Shown here: positions 21,528 to 33,700 of the stretch, one piece after another
Position numbering within the stretch: position 1 is the first letter of the stretch
Layout: every line of letters begins with the position of its first letter
DNA from: Krasilnikovozyma curviuscula
Lineage: Eukaryota; Basidiomycota; Tremellomycetes; Cystofilobasidiales; Mrakiaceae
Length of the DNA: 64,000 nucleotides
NCBI GenBank assembly: GCA_014825775.1
Contig: MVAQ01000009.1
Location: 143,753-207,752, forward strand
Direction: 5' to 3'
The notes under the pieces: generated by a model
Databases searched by the model: none
What the model was told of the DNA's origin: nothing
The model's input: the letters and a program-made list of their open reading frames with translations, nothing else
Program-made: the position numbers and the translations under genes

Positions 21528-24500
21528 TCACTTTTCATTTCCAACACCGGGGTCGGCTTGAAATGCGTTTGGCCAGGGAATGTTGAATACTGATTCACCA
21601 TTGCCTGGGAACTGAGGCATGAGCGTTTCATTTGTTGGAGTACCGTAACCCGATCCAGGGTCGAAAAGAGGAATGTCAGGATGCCCAGCCAGAAGATGAC
21701 TTGCTGCGTTGGGCTGCATTGGAGTGGAATGCGATTGGTGGAAGGGATGGTTGATGGAATGAGACGACATGTTGGCTGCTGACTGAGACCATGGACTTGG
21801 GCTTGGTTCCACAGGTGTCGGTACGCCACCAGCGGCGTTCTTCGCTTGAGCAAAAGAGTGGAGAAGCTGGTCGATTGGATCTGGTTCACCCCATTCAGTT
21901 GTTGATGCGGCTGGGTGGCCATGTCGGTTGGTTCCACCCATTAGAGCGGGTGCTGGCGCTGAAAGGAGGCGAAGGCCACCGGTTGGGCTGGAAGGAGCTG
22001 ATTCGTTGTCTCGTTCTCTTTGAGTGAACAATTCGACAATAGCAAGTTCTCGGACGGTAGCTTCTGAAAGTCGCCCTGACGCGTCTGGCGCTCGACCCAG
22101 TGCCACTTCGAGCAAATTTCTGATCTCTTGAGCTTCAGGACCGACTGGTTCGAGAAGAAGGGCGACGCCGAGAAGAATATAACTGTTCAAGATCCACTGG
22201 AGATATAACATAAACATCATGAGAGTGCAGTGAAGGCAAAGTTGGCAATGAAGACTCACGTATGCACCCACGCTCATTTTGAAGTTCGAAGGCTTGTTCA
22301 ACTCGAAATCTCTTCTTCCTAGTATATCAGCTTTCGCAGCTGCAACCGCAGCAGCTTTACTATAGGCAAATTGATCTGATCCACCTCTGCGTAGGATATA
22401 AGGACTGCAAGAACAGACAAGTGAGTAAGGAGCGTATGTTCGAAATGTCTGTGAGGTTGGACTCACCGATGCATGATGATTCGAGTGTGATAGAATTCAG
22501 AAGCCAACATCTGGCGGTGGAATGGGAGATATGGATACATAGAGTCCAAGGATCTTTTCATTTTGTTTTGTTTTCCAAAGGGAGATGATCAGTTTGGAAA
22601 CGTTGTGTGGTTCGGAGACTCAACTCACTTGTCGGCATCTACCAAGCGAAAGTAAAGGGGGAGACTATCTGCCCAAGCAATAAGCTCAGCATCAACTTCA
22701 ATGACTGTGCTGTAAGGTGGTGGCTTGAGGGCAAAAACCTTCTCGGAGATCATGCCCATGATTCTAGACAAGTCGTGTCTGTCGAGTTGTCGAGAGGGAA
22801 GCAATTGGAGGGCGGTCAGCATCCTCTGCAATAGATGATTGCAACAATAACATACCGAAGGATGACGTGAGTCATTACAGTTGGTTGACTTAGTGGTTTG
22901 CCTTCGAATGGGTAGTTACCGGACTCAAGATCACTGTCGTCAAGGTTTGCAGGAGGTTGTGTATCACAAGACAAATCCGAGATTAACGTTGGTCGACCAA
23001 GGAGAAGGGAGGTAGTTCGCTCGTGGTGGTAAACATACTAGAAAAGATCAACACAGTGGGTCGACGGCGGAAGTAATGAAACAACAATGACCTTCACTCA
23101 CTGCCCAAAGTCGTCTTCGAAGCTCGATTTCAACCCGGTCTTGGATTCCAAGTACCTCTCCATCACGGTAAAGACCTTGCTGAATAGCAGTAGTAAGGGG
23201 TGTGAATCCTTCAGCTGCCCTTCGAACCAACAGTCTTACCAAGAGGCAAAGTGTTAAGAACCAACACGTAACAGAGCAGCGAGAGATAGCTTACAAGTAT
23301 CGCGCAATGAGCAATCCACCCATGACGACGTCGACGTTGTCTCTCTGCAACGCCCTAGCCATGTTGCTCGCTTTTCTGGCGGAACCATACAGCTTCCTAG
23401 ACCACTTCTTCCTGTCATCCTCACTGCCCAAAACTTCGAGGGGCACAGTCAAGGTTGCGATAGCCATAGTGATGAATAAGAGAGGTAGCCATTTAATCAT
23501 TCCGGAGTCTAGTCTCTTGAGCAGATCGGTCGTTGCTGAAGGTGCGTTTCGTGGGAAGAAGGTGATGCATCGGCGGTGGAAACCGGGTTCATAGATCTTG
23601 TAACGTGTCCAATCGATCTCTCGGAAGTAGTGACCTAAGAGTTCATCTCGCAGTGCTGGAGGTGGGAGGGAGTCGAGCAAAGAGGTGATGTTGTGGTTGG
23701 AAATTCCGGATTCTTCGAGTACGCGAAGCGCGGTGTCAAGAGGTGACTCTGCGATTGAGAAGCCAGATCGAGGAAGTGTATTACTTGATGGTCCAGATAG
23801 TAGAGAAGTTCCCGGTAGCTTTTAGCAGAAGGGCAGGGGCATGAGTTACAGGCTGAGGTTGACCAGCGAGCACAATGCCTTACCTGTTCTAGAATTCTCT
23901 TCATTCTACCTTCACTAGTGACAGAAGCCATACTACTGGGGCCATAATATCTTCCTCTCTTCATTGTGCCGACTGCTGTTCCATCACCCCCGCTCTCATC
24001 ATGGCTCGAATGGTGCTCATCATCTATGGCGTTCAGCGGCGAGAAATGGGATGAAGGCGTGTTACCACTGTTTTGATTGCTGTTATGGGGGTGTAAGTGC
24101 AACGAGTTTGTCAGTCCGACGGATGGTGGTGTTGAGACAGCGTGTTGGTGAATTGTATTTGTTTGGTTGGCGACCGTCTGGAGCAGGTTTTCTATCCTTG
24201 CCAGACGGGCTCTGACATCGGCTTCAACACTTTAATAATAGCGATGAGACGAAAGTCGCAAAACAGATCGAGGTTGAAAGATTCAAGGACTCACGCGTTA
24301 GGATCTTCGACGCCGTTTAGGAATGGTCTGCAAAGGTGAGGTACTTTACGAGCGATACTGTACCAAGAAATAAGAAATGAGTAAGGAACGGTATTTCTGG
24401 CCAGAGTTTAGTCAATCTAAGGTAGAGACTCACCATTGGTTGCAAGGCTAAAATCATGAGGCGCAGCACAACAGCGAATGGCACAAAACTCGTCAGTAAC

Positions 24501-25058
24501 ATCATCAATTTCAACGCGTTGACCACTCAGTCGCTATGAGCAGCTCTTTACCAGCCCCTGCAAGTCCAACGCATGGACAACGTGAGGCTGAATACTAGCT
24601 TCACTCCTTTTCACCGGCACCTTAGCCTGAACGGTAAGGGACTCCACTCACCTCTTGACGGTCACACTGGAACCAAAACAAAGAAAGAAGCAGACAGTGT
24701 TAGTCAGTGCAGCTACGCGGACCTGACTTTGATGCGACGAGGCGAGTGTGAGCCCCTCGTCTTCCCCGGCCAATGAAGAGACACACCTTTTGCTTTCGTC
24801 GATTGCACTGCGAAATTATTTCGATGATGGTTCAGCCAAAATATCACATCAGTTTTTCGATATGTGATGGAAGCTACTCACTTCTACACATGAGAAATGT
24901 ACTCTGCTTCGTTTCTCCTTCTCGACAGACGCACTGTTTGTATCGTCGTCCGTCGCTTTTCTTTTGCCCTTCTTTGTTGGAGCTGGCTTGGACGAGGTAC
25001 TCGTTGAAGATTCCTGTTTGACATTAGAGCTTGAGGAATCTGTACCGTACGAGTCCAT
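21528..25058 (-). CDS. Zn2Cys6 transcription factor with fungal-specific middle domain
   Basis: Sequence-specific DNA-binding regulator of unknown targets. Acidic/Ser-rich N-terminus (MDSYGTDSSSSNVKQESS), basic stretch KKGKRKAT, then a binuclear zinc cluster. Read across introns it is CVECNRRKQKCDRQEP then CNQCIARKVPHLC, six Cys with spacing CX2CX6CX5CX2CX8C. A dimerisation coiled coil follows (VRARLARIENLLQTVANQ). The cluster is encoded by exons 25058-24882, 24807-24787 (21 nt), 24666-24652 (15 nt), 24447-24434 (14 nt) and 24357-24295. The middle region has motifs usual for fungal-specific TF domains (LLDSLPPPALRDELLGHYFR, IDWTRYKIYEPGFHRR). The C-terminus is Pro/Ser/His-rich and ends ADPGVGNEK. 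It is convergent with RPP1 (180-bp gap). Confidence 0.85.
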
Positions 25059-25436
25059 CTCCCCTGATTCTCACAGCAGGTGCAACGTAGTATGGCGTGC
25101 AGACGACCACACAGATGGGCGAGCGTGGCGGTTGGTTGATAGGAGAACTTCGCTCTTCTTCGGGCGGTGCGAGAAAAATGTCGAACAAATGAACTTTTGA
25201 AATATTTTCTGTCCCTTTGACTTTGAATGCCTAGAAATCGGCTAAAATAAACTTGGAAGGAGAAGACTGCTCGCAGGATGGACTCTGTTTGGCGAGCGCA
25301 ATCATTCTTTCGCAGAGACGTCTATCGGTGGGAGACCAACTTTCATTGCGTGATCCCATGCTTCTTTCTTGCTGTAAGGTTGTTGTGATGAACAAGAGAT
25401 TATCAAAGCCGAATTGTAGCAAGACATAGATATCTC
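25059..25436 (-). promoter_or_regulatory. intergenic, presumed zinc-cluster factor promoter
   Basis: This 378-bp gap upstream of the transcription factor also contains the 3' UTR of YSH1 on the same strand. No gene or repeat is seen. Confidence 0.4.
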
Positions 25437-28400
25437 CTAGAGCTCATTGGTCTCGTCGTTCTCCTTCTTACCCCTTGGATACGTCTCCGACAGAGGAGTC
25501 GTGGTAGTGATGGCCATTTCAATCACCGCATGGACTCGCATGGCGAACCCAGGATTAGAATGGCAAGATGTGGTCTGAAAAAGAAGGAGAATGGTCAGTG
25601 TTCGTCCGGAATAAGGAGGAAACGATGATGCAAAAGAATTCGCTTACCATGGACGCAATGTGGAATTCAGCGACATCGTCATCCACCTGGACTCTAATTT
25701 TCGGTCCTCTCCTCACGGGAGCAGCCAAAATTGGCCTTGATTCCACCTCTTCGACGTTCTCGATTGCTGCTGCAGGTGTGTCTTTTACTCCGTTCTCTTC
25801 AGGCTCGTCCTTCACAGCCACCGCAAAAGCTTCTTCTTCAACTTTGATTACGTCTGAGTCTTCTTCTGATGAGTCGTCCATGAGTTCCGCCGACCCGAAA
25901 TGAGCGGTGAGAAAAGGCAGGATCTGTGGAACGTCGAGGTGGGTGGTAGGGGTTGGTATATGAGTATGTTCGGTGTGAGTGTGAGAGTGACGATGCCTCT
26001 TATTTGTCACTGTCAAAAATATTGATGTAAGTAATGAAGAGTTGGAGCAGGAAAGAGACCAAAAGGCCGAAGTCGCTCACGTTTGACTGAAGCCATACTC
26101 TGGTCGATTCCCATTACCAGAGTGAGCGCCGCATCTGCTATCATATCATTACTCGAACTCGACATCCACTCCATGGTAATTTCCCGTTCAGATGTATGCT
26201 TGAGGTCGAGGGCATCCATGACCTGCGAATTAAAAAAATCTATAAATCAAGCCCCAACGCGGCAAAAAGGAGCTTGAACCTACTCGTAACACCGGTGAGC
26301 CCAGCTTGTCTTCACCCTCCTCCACGGCGCCAAACATGCCCTCCAAATGCCACTTCACCAGGCTCCACCCTACATCCAACCTGATCCTCTGCCGCTGGAG
26401 GATCTCACTTGTCTCGAGGCCCGTGAAGTCTTTCAGATCCGCCGGGTCCAGCAACGTATAAGTGAAGTCCTTTGACACAAGTAGACCTGACACAGGCTGC
26501 GCTGCCGACGGCGGGTGTTCAGCGAGCGTTCCAATCGCCTGCGCCATGTACTCTGTGCGGAGGACAATATCAAGCTTCTCGGTGTTGCGGGGCGTGTGAA
26601 CTTTGACGTCGCGTTCTGATATCTTGGCGTTCTTCTCCAGCTGCGATCGGAGGTTCGCCATCTGGTGTCGTTCGCCATGGACAAGGACCTACAATTCAAA
26701 AACTATAAGCGAAGCAGACGGAACAGGAGACTTCAGCATCAACGCGAAACTTACGACGTGGGGAGCACCAATCAGCTCGATGAACTCTGTATTTTGAGTT
26801 CCATCAACATGTTGAGCAAACGAGACAGTTTCTATTGACATTCGCAGTGGGATCTTCTGACCGTTGAGACCTTCGATTTCTTCCAATCCAGTTTTGTCAG
26901 TGATGTGCTACGAAAAAAAGAAAGAAAAAAAGAAGGAACAAGAAATAAGTATCGGTGATTGAGAAAGGCCATGGTGACACTCACCCTGGCCATAGATCCA
27001 CTCGTAGAGTAACCAGTCAGGATGAGTCCATTCTTCGACTCTGGCGCCCACTTCTCAAGAAGCTGTCGACTCGGTCCAGCATGCATCAGTCCAGGACTAG
27101 CGAGCATGACACATGGCCCATCGTCCTTCCACCTATTGGTATCCTTTAGGTGGCTGATGTGTTTAAACAAGAATGGGTTCTCGTGCTTGGAGAAGCTGTT
27201 TCGGATGGCCGAGTTCATGGAGTGAATGTACGCCTTGTACACCTCCATACACTGCCGTGCCAGGTGAGAACCGTAGTATACTGGGATTTTGTGTAGGTCC
27301 GTATTACGAGCCCAGTATTCTTCGAGGATGAGGAGGATCTCAATCGCTGATCCGGCGACGAAGGCAGGTAAGAGACAGCGACCGCCTCGACGAACAATCT
27401 TGTCCACTTCAACTGAACGATACGCATCGAATAAACAGCAAGTAAGTGCAAAGTTCCAGCACATGTGAAGTTGGACGCCTGTCAAAAACGAAACTTGCGC
27501 CATTACAGGCAAAGTTCTACTCACGTAAGAAGCGCTCTTCCTTCTCAAGCCTGTTCTCGAGCGCCATGGTCCCAAACGTGCTCTCACCAATCATGACATC
27601 TGGTCTCTCAGGCGGCACTTCCGCAGGCACGAGGTGCCTGTCCATCTCCCTCGACACGTCGCCCGTGTATAAAATTTTGACGCCCGCAATCTCAATCATG
27701 AACATGGCAGCGCCGAGGATGTGGCCGGCGTGGTAAGGCGTAAAGCGGATTCCCCCAGGTAGATGGATAGATTGGTGATAGTCGACTGTCTGGATCGAGG
27801 TCAGCGAGTTGAGGACGTCGGATTCGGAAAAGAGGGCGTCGTCTGATGCGTTCGACCGCCTGGAGTGTTGAGAGGGACCAAAGGACGTCAGAATGAGAAC
27901 GGCTTTTGAGCAGTAGAGCTGAAGGACAGCTTACGATCGAACTCGAATGAAGTCCTGCATTATGTATCTATAAATTCCTTTTGTTGCATGGGTCATGTAC
28001 ACCTTGCCCGGCCCGTCTCTGAAGTTGGTCTAGACAAGCAAGACAAAGAGAAAGTTAGTATACAGTCCATCGATTTTTACGTAGCGAGGAGCTGTTGTTG
28101 CTTGCTAACCTTCTCCATAATATACGCCAGTCCGCCCGCATGATCTAAATGAGCGCTATTTCGATGGATGAGAAGCAAACGTCAGTGGATACACACCATC
28201 TACATCATTTTCAGAAGCAAACTTACTGGGTGACAAGTAGCACATCGACGGTACTCCAGTCGAGCTCGTCGACAAACGGTAGACTGGGGAAGCCATGGGC
28301 GCCAGGGTCGATGCCAGCATCGCAGACAATAGTCCTGCCCCGGTGCTGGATTACACAGCAACTCCTCCCAACTTCTTGTCCTGCCCCGAGCAGCGTTATC

Positions 28401-28480
28401 TGGATCGAGTTGCGCTCGTACAGGTCGCTGGGCGGTGCCTGGGCGACTGGCGCAAGACGAGAGCGCTTTCGAGGAGGCAT
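25437..28480 (-). CDS. pre-mRNA 3'-end cleavage endonuclease YSH1 (CPSF73)
   Basis: Metallo-beta-lactamase/beta-CASP nuclease that makes the cut before polyadenylation. Order of features: MPPRKRSRLAPVAQAPP, then ITLLGAGQEVGRSC (motif 1 region), IVCDAGIDPGAHGFPSLP, LLVTHAHLDHAGGLAYIMEK (the HxHxDH zinc motif, joined over an intron), MFMIEIAGVKILYTGDVSRE, PERPDVMIGESTFG, LLPAFVAGSAIEILLILEEY, IPVYYGSHLARQCMEVYKAY, CVMLASPGLMHAGPSRQLLE, NGLILTGYSTSGSMARHI and the C-terminal nuclease/CTD region from MANLRSQLEKN onward. The HAHLDH form has Ala where many Ysh1 have Phe. The tail is acidic (SSEEDSDVIKVEEE) and ends KKENDETNEL. About ten exons. It is divergent from twinfilin. Confidence 0.93.
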
Positions 28481-28835
28481 GGCCTACCTTGACTACTGCT
28501 GCTGCTGCTGAGGTTTTTTGGAAAGTGTCTTCACCAAAGGGGAGAGAGATTGTACTTCTAGAGTCCTCCAGATGAATCCTCAGTCCCTGGGTGAAAAATG
28601 CTAAAGAAAGGTACTTTGAGCGTCAGGCTCAGCTGGAAGACGAAACCTTCGCTATGATTTTTGAGACCTAACCTCGAACCAAAACCGCGTCTCTGACAGA
28701 CACTTCTTCAAACTTGGTATGAGAATCCTTCCTTGTACTTTTCAGTCTGGCCCCAATGCTGACGCTGCATACCCCGATCATTCCCCTTTGGAACCTGCCA
28801 TCTACGTGCGTGCCGGCCCCAGCCTCTAGGCAACG
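28481..28835. promoter_or_regulatory. divergent promoter of YSH1 and twinfilin
   Basis: A 355-bp gap lies between opposed ATG codons. The ~18-bp CTG/CAG-like run at 28497-28512 sits just upstream of the YSH1 start. No specific factor site is assigned. Confidence 0.45.
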
Positions 28836-30348
28836 ATGGGAATCTCCCAATCTCTCATTTCGACGTTCAACAATGCTACGAGCACCAGCACGACGACCCC
28901 ACCTCGTTTCCTTAAAGTGACCATCCAGGCGGAGCAGGCGGACCTCGCTGTCTCTGTCGACGCTCGAGGAAGCGACAAGGACGACTTCGACCTCATAGGC
29001 GAGAAGGCGGACCTCACCACAACTGAGCCGGCGTATATTCTGTACAGACTCGACTCGAAGAGTACATCTGGCGTATATGAGTGGATCCTGCTGTGCTATG
29101 TACCTGATACAAGTAAAGTAAGCCTTTCCCGTCGTCAGCTGTCCCCTTTGTGAGCCGCACTGGTTCCCTCGCTCGCCATACTAAGATCCCCTGGTTTAAT
29201 TATGATACCGATCAAGGCTCGTGATAAGATGATCTACTCCTCTTCCAAGGGACGTCTCACAAAAGCTCTCGGCGAGGCCTTCTTCACTGACTCAATCTTT
29301 GCGACAACCAAAGTACGTCCTTCTCCCTGCCCGTGCGTTCCTCGTTCCCTATGCCCACAAACTGACTCCTTACCATTTTCGATCGAATTACAGTCCGATC
29401 TTACGCCCGCAGCGTATGCCCAGCACCTCCGTATCCGTTCGGGCCCCCCACCACTCACAGAGCGCGAGAAGGACATGCTATCTGTACGCGAGGGCGAGGC
29501 AGAAGCGGCGCGCGAGAGGGGGGAGGTGCATGCTGCGATGCAGGGTACTGGTGGACGAGGCGGGCCCATGAGCTTGGCCATGGCGATGAGCGGAAGTCTA
29601 AAGTTTGCGGAAGGGGTAAAGGAAGCCGTCGAGGGTCTCAAGGGCGAAGGCGGTAGGGGTAAAGTCGTCGGCCTGGTGAGTGTACAAATAGAGATTGTTC
29701 TCTGGGGGTTGGATGGTGGCTCTGACTTGCGTTTTGTGGGGAATCCTCATTCAGGTTTTTGATGCGTCCAACACCCTCACCGTGTCAACGCAAACGACGT
29801 CCACCATCGCAGACATCCACACCTTGTTTCCAACGACGACGCAATACACCTTCTTTGCATACGAGCCAGAGAAAATCTTGCTGTTCTTCACGGTGGGAAA
29901 CAAGAGCCCGATCAGGTCGAGGATGATCTATAGCTCCTCCCTCGGGTCGCTCGTCACGTCTGTCAAGGACAACTTTGGTGTGACCGTGTTGAAGAAGGTA
30001 AGTGTTACAGTCTTTTCTCTGTCCTATCTTACTCCTTGTAGTTCACTGACCCGTCGGTCCACGTGAACGAACTATTAGATCGAGTCTTCTGAGCCGGCCA
30101 CTCTGACGGAACCAGAGATCCTCTCGCACTTGCCGTCGACGACGGCCCCCTCCCAGGCGGGCTTCTCACGCCCTAGTCGACCGGGAGGAGGGGGTGCAGC
30201 GAGGGGTGTACCGAGGGCGAAGGTGACGAGGGATACGTGGGTGAAGGCGCCTGAAGCGGAGGAGGAGTCAGAGCCAGTAAAGAAGGTCTCTGAGGAAGAG
30301 AAGAAGGAGGAGGAGGAAAAGAAGGGAAAGGGTGAGGTGGAATGGTGA
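28836..30348 (+). CDS. twinfilin
   Basis: Actin monomer-binding protein with two ADF-homology domains; caps barbed ends and sequesters ADP-actin in the family. Domain 1: FLKVTIQAEQADLAV, DDFDLIGEKADLTTTEPAYI, LYRLDSKSTSGVYEWILLCY, then across introns ARDKMIYSSSKGRLTKALGE and FFTDSIFATTKSDLT. Linker: LTEREKDMLSVREGEAEAAR. Domain 2: LVFDASNTLTVSTQTTSTIA, YTFFAYEPEKILLFF, SRMIYSSSLGSLVTSVKDNF, KKIESSEPATLTEPEIL. The tail is Gly/Arg-rich and then Lys/Glu-rich (KKVSEEEKKEEEEKKGKG), ending in EVEW. Six exons. Both RxKMxYxSSxxxL actin-binding helices are present, so the protein looks intact. Confidence 0.93.
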
Positions 30349-30767
30349 GCAAGGCCATGAAATGATTTTTCTATGGCTGGTTTTCCTTCACGTCGATGGA
30401 GTGGTTTTGGAGTTGGGTTCGGGTGAAAGCGACGGTGCGGCGGCGAGGTGTAAACAAAGCGATTATTGGTTCAGACAATATAGGGGAAGATCTGATGAAG
30501 ATTTTTTATTCTTTTTAACTGTGTTAGAGTCTTCCCTCCCTCATAAGAGTTTGTGGTTGATCTGCTTCCTGTTTGATGACGTTTTCCTGCAAGTGAGGCG
30601 AGTGAGCGGAGGGTCGCAGCAGCATGGCGTCAATTTTTTACGTATCTTGAGTTGGTTGAGCCCTTAACCACCAAAAGCATCCTGAAAGAGAACAAGGAGA
30701 AGAGAAGAAGAAGGAGTAGGGTTTGGTCAACGTCAAGGCAAAAGGGTAGAGCGTAGGACAGTCAGCT
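30349..30767 (+). promoter_or_regulatory. intergenic, presumed ABC transporter promoter
   Basis: This 419-bp gap between tandem plus-strand genes contains the twinfilin 3' UTR and the upstream region of the ABC transporter. The last 100 bases are purine-rich (AGAAGAAGAAGGAG). No coding exon is seen. Confidence 0.4.
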
Positions 30768-33700
30768 ATGTCTCTCCCAGAGTTTGCAGACTTGGATTCT
30801 TTTCAACATATTGCTGCACACGGCTCCGTCCATTCATTCATCCTCTCAACAGCAACACAGCAGCCTTTTACGACTCATTCTAACCTCTCATTTATCAATT
30901 ACTTTCCATCCTCATCTGTCGTGCTCGTTGTTTCGCCTAACGCAGCGTTTGCCCTAGAGCTCCTCCTCGTTCTCGTCCTTCCTCTCTTCTTGCTGCTACC
31001 AGCGCTCCACAGGGGCACAAGATGGAACCCCTTCTTTATACCAGACATGGTCACCTTCAACGACATCACCAACGCTGCCTTTTACCCTCTCTCCCAGCCG
31101 TCCGAAGCTCCGGTTACACCACCAGAGCAGGCCGATCCTAAGACAGTCAGGCTTAACCATGTTCTGCCGAAGTGGAAGATGGGGCTCATGGTCTTAATTC
31201 CTGTATTAAATGCAGCACTGTTCACAGGTTATGGAGTGCTGGCTCTCCTGCAGCAGAGTGCGCCGACGAGGGAGTCCATTGTGCAACTAGTCGTAGTTTT
31301 CATATCAGTGAGTTTCAGAGACAAGCTTCCTCTTATTACTTATTACGAACAAGATACTGAGTGTCGGTTTTTTTGCAGCTTCTCTTGGCTGTCCTTCCCA
31401 TCCGCCTTGCGTCGCCCCAGCCCTCGATTCGACTAGTCGCAACCTACCTCCTCCTCCTCCTCCAGCCCCTTCCGATCTTTCGCTCACTCCTGCACCTCCC
31501 TTCTCTCCCGCTCCCACTCTCCATTGCCTCCCCAACCGCCCTCGCGCTCCTCATCATCCTTCAGCTCTCGCTCCCTGCCGTGAACGTTCCTGCTGAGCTG
31601 TTGGACGCTGCAAAGGGGGAGAACAATACGTTCATCGAGTCCCTCAGCTCCGCATTTGAATTCTTGACATTCTCGTATATGAACAAATTGTTCAAATTGG
31701 GCAGCAATCAGACACTGGGAGATGACGATGTGTGGAACATCGATCCAAGGCGGCGAAGTACTGGTGCGTAGTGTGCTTCCTTCGACCTTTTTTCTTCTCC
31801 CTTGTTGATGAAAGGTTTTTTCAGTTCTGCTCAATATCTTTGAGAAGGCGACGTCCAAGATCGGAAGTTCGACGGGAAAGAGACATGAGACGTCAATCGC
31901 ATGGCGCATCTTCTGGCTCAGCAGACGCGATGTGTTCCTCGACGCGACCTAGTACGTAAACCCCTTCTTTTCCTTCACTCACTCATCAATCGGTAGATAG
32001 AACTGACCGAGCGAGTATTTGGTGGCCTGGGAAAACAAATAGCTCTATCACGTCCATCTGCCTCGGTTACGCTGCTCCGTACTACATGAAGCGCATTCTC
32101 GACCTCATTGAGCAACCCTACCCCGGGTCGCGCACCGCAGCACTCACTCTTGCGGTTTATGCAATGCTTGCATCCGGTCTCAAGGGGCTGATATACGCGC
32201 ACTCGAGAAGGCACGGTACGAGCGGGGAGACGAGGTCGAGGGCGATGCTGATGGGAGCCGTGTACAAGAAGGCGCTACTGAGGAAAGACTTCTCTGGTGT
32301 CATCCAACCTGCTACCACCAAAACCATTTTAGAAGTTCCTAAGAAAAAGAAAGAGAAGAAGAGCGGTGGGGAAGGCGCGACGGGCTCGGATCTGGGTAAG
32401 ATCGTCTCGATCCTTAGCGGGGATATTGTACGGATCACGACGCGCCTCTCGCAGCTGTCAGATATGTACGGCCCGCCAATCGAGGTATTTATCTCTGTGT
32501 GTTTTCTCTATCGCATCCTCGGCTGGAGTTCGTTCGTTGGCGCGCTGGTGTTAGTCGTCAGTCTGCCGCTCAACAAGTGGTTCCAGGAGAGGGCGGTGGC
32601 CATCAACAAACGCGTAAGTCTCGGCTGGGTTTTTTTGCTCGCTTATTCTATCTTCCCACCTGAAAGGGGACTGACTCAGAACTCTGATTGATGTATCTTT
32701 CCTGTCGCTACTTTACAGATGGTCGTCGCGCGCGACCGGCGAATGACCGTCATGAACGAGCTCATCCTGTCTATCAAGCTCATCAAGTTCCTCGGCTGGG
32801 AACGAAGGTGGATGGACCGTGCAATGACGGCGCGGGAGGTTGAGCTTAAGGCCATCATCGAGTCGAGGTATAACTCCGTCACAGCGGGCTTCTTCTACGC
32901 ACTGTCGCCCGTCTTGGTACGCCCTTTTGTCCCTTTTATCATTTTTTGCGCTCATATTTTGAGATGATACTGTTGGATTTTTGGTGGGGGTGTGATAGAC
33001 GATGCTGGTGTCATTCCTGTGCTACGTCAAGATTGCGAACCGAGAGCTGACCGTGTCGGTCGCATTCACGAGTCTGCAGCTGTTCAACATGCTGAAAGGT
33101 CCGCTTTCAAGCTTACCAGCTCAGTTCGTTATGTGGGCCCAGGCACAGGTCGCCGTTCAAGTACGTGATCCTCATTTTACACCTTTCTTGTGGGCATGGC
33201 CAATTTGCGTTCTCCCCTTACTTGTAGCGAGTGGAAGAATTCCTTCAAGAGCCGGAGATCTCAGATCATATTTCAGCATTCAATAACCCAGGTCATTCTG
33301 GTGATGGCGCTGACGATAACGATGAGGTTTCGATCGACGGCGTCTTCAAGTGGAACCAGGTCGACCGCACAAATGCGACTATGGAGGATGAGATCTTGAC
33401 TTTCCAGTTGGGAAAAATCAGCTTCAAGTTTCCCTTGGAAAAAGTATGCTTTGTGTTCCAACAACGATTCCCATGCTTCAAACTGACCCTGTTATCGTGC
33501 GTTCGTTCGTTCGTTTGTGCAGATGACGATTGTAGCAGGGCCAGTTGGCTCAGGAAAGTCCATGCTTCTTCTCGCGCTCCTCGGTGAGATCGACTGTATC
33601 TACGGCTCAGCACGTATCCCCAAGCCAGTAGGATACTGCTCCCAGAACCCATTCCTCCAGCAGCTCTCAATTCGTGACAACATCCTCTACGGCGCCCCGT

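Noticed and set aside
31305..31909. Minus-strand open frames opposite the ABC transporter 5' exons
   Set aside because: They arise from leucine/CTC-rich coding sequence on the plus strand and lack splice or homology support.
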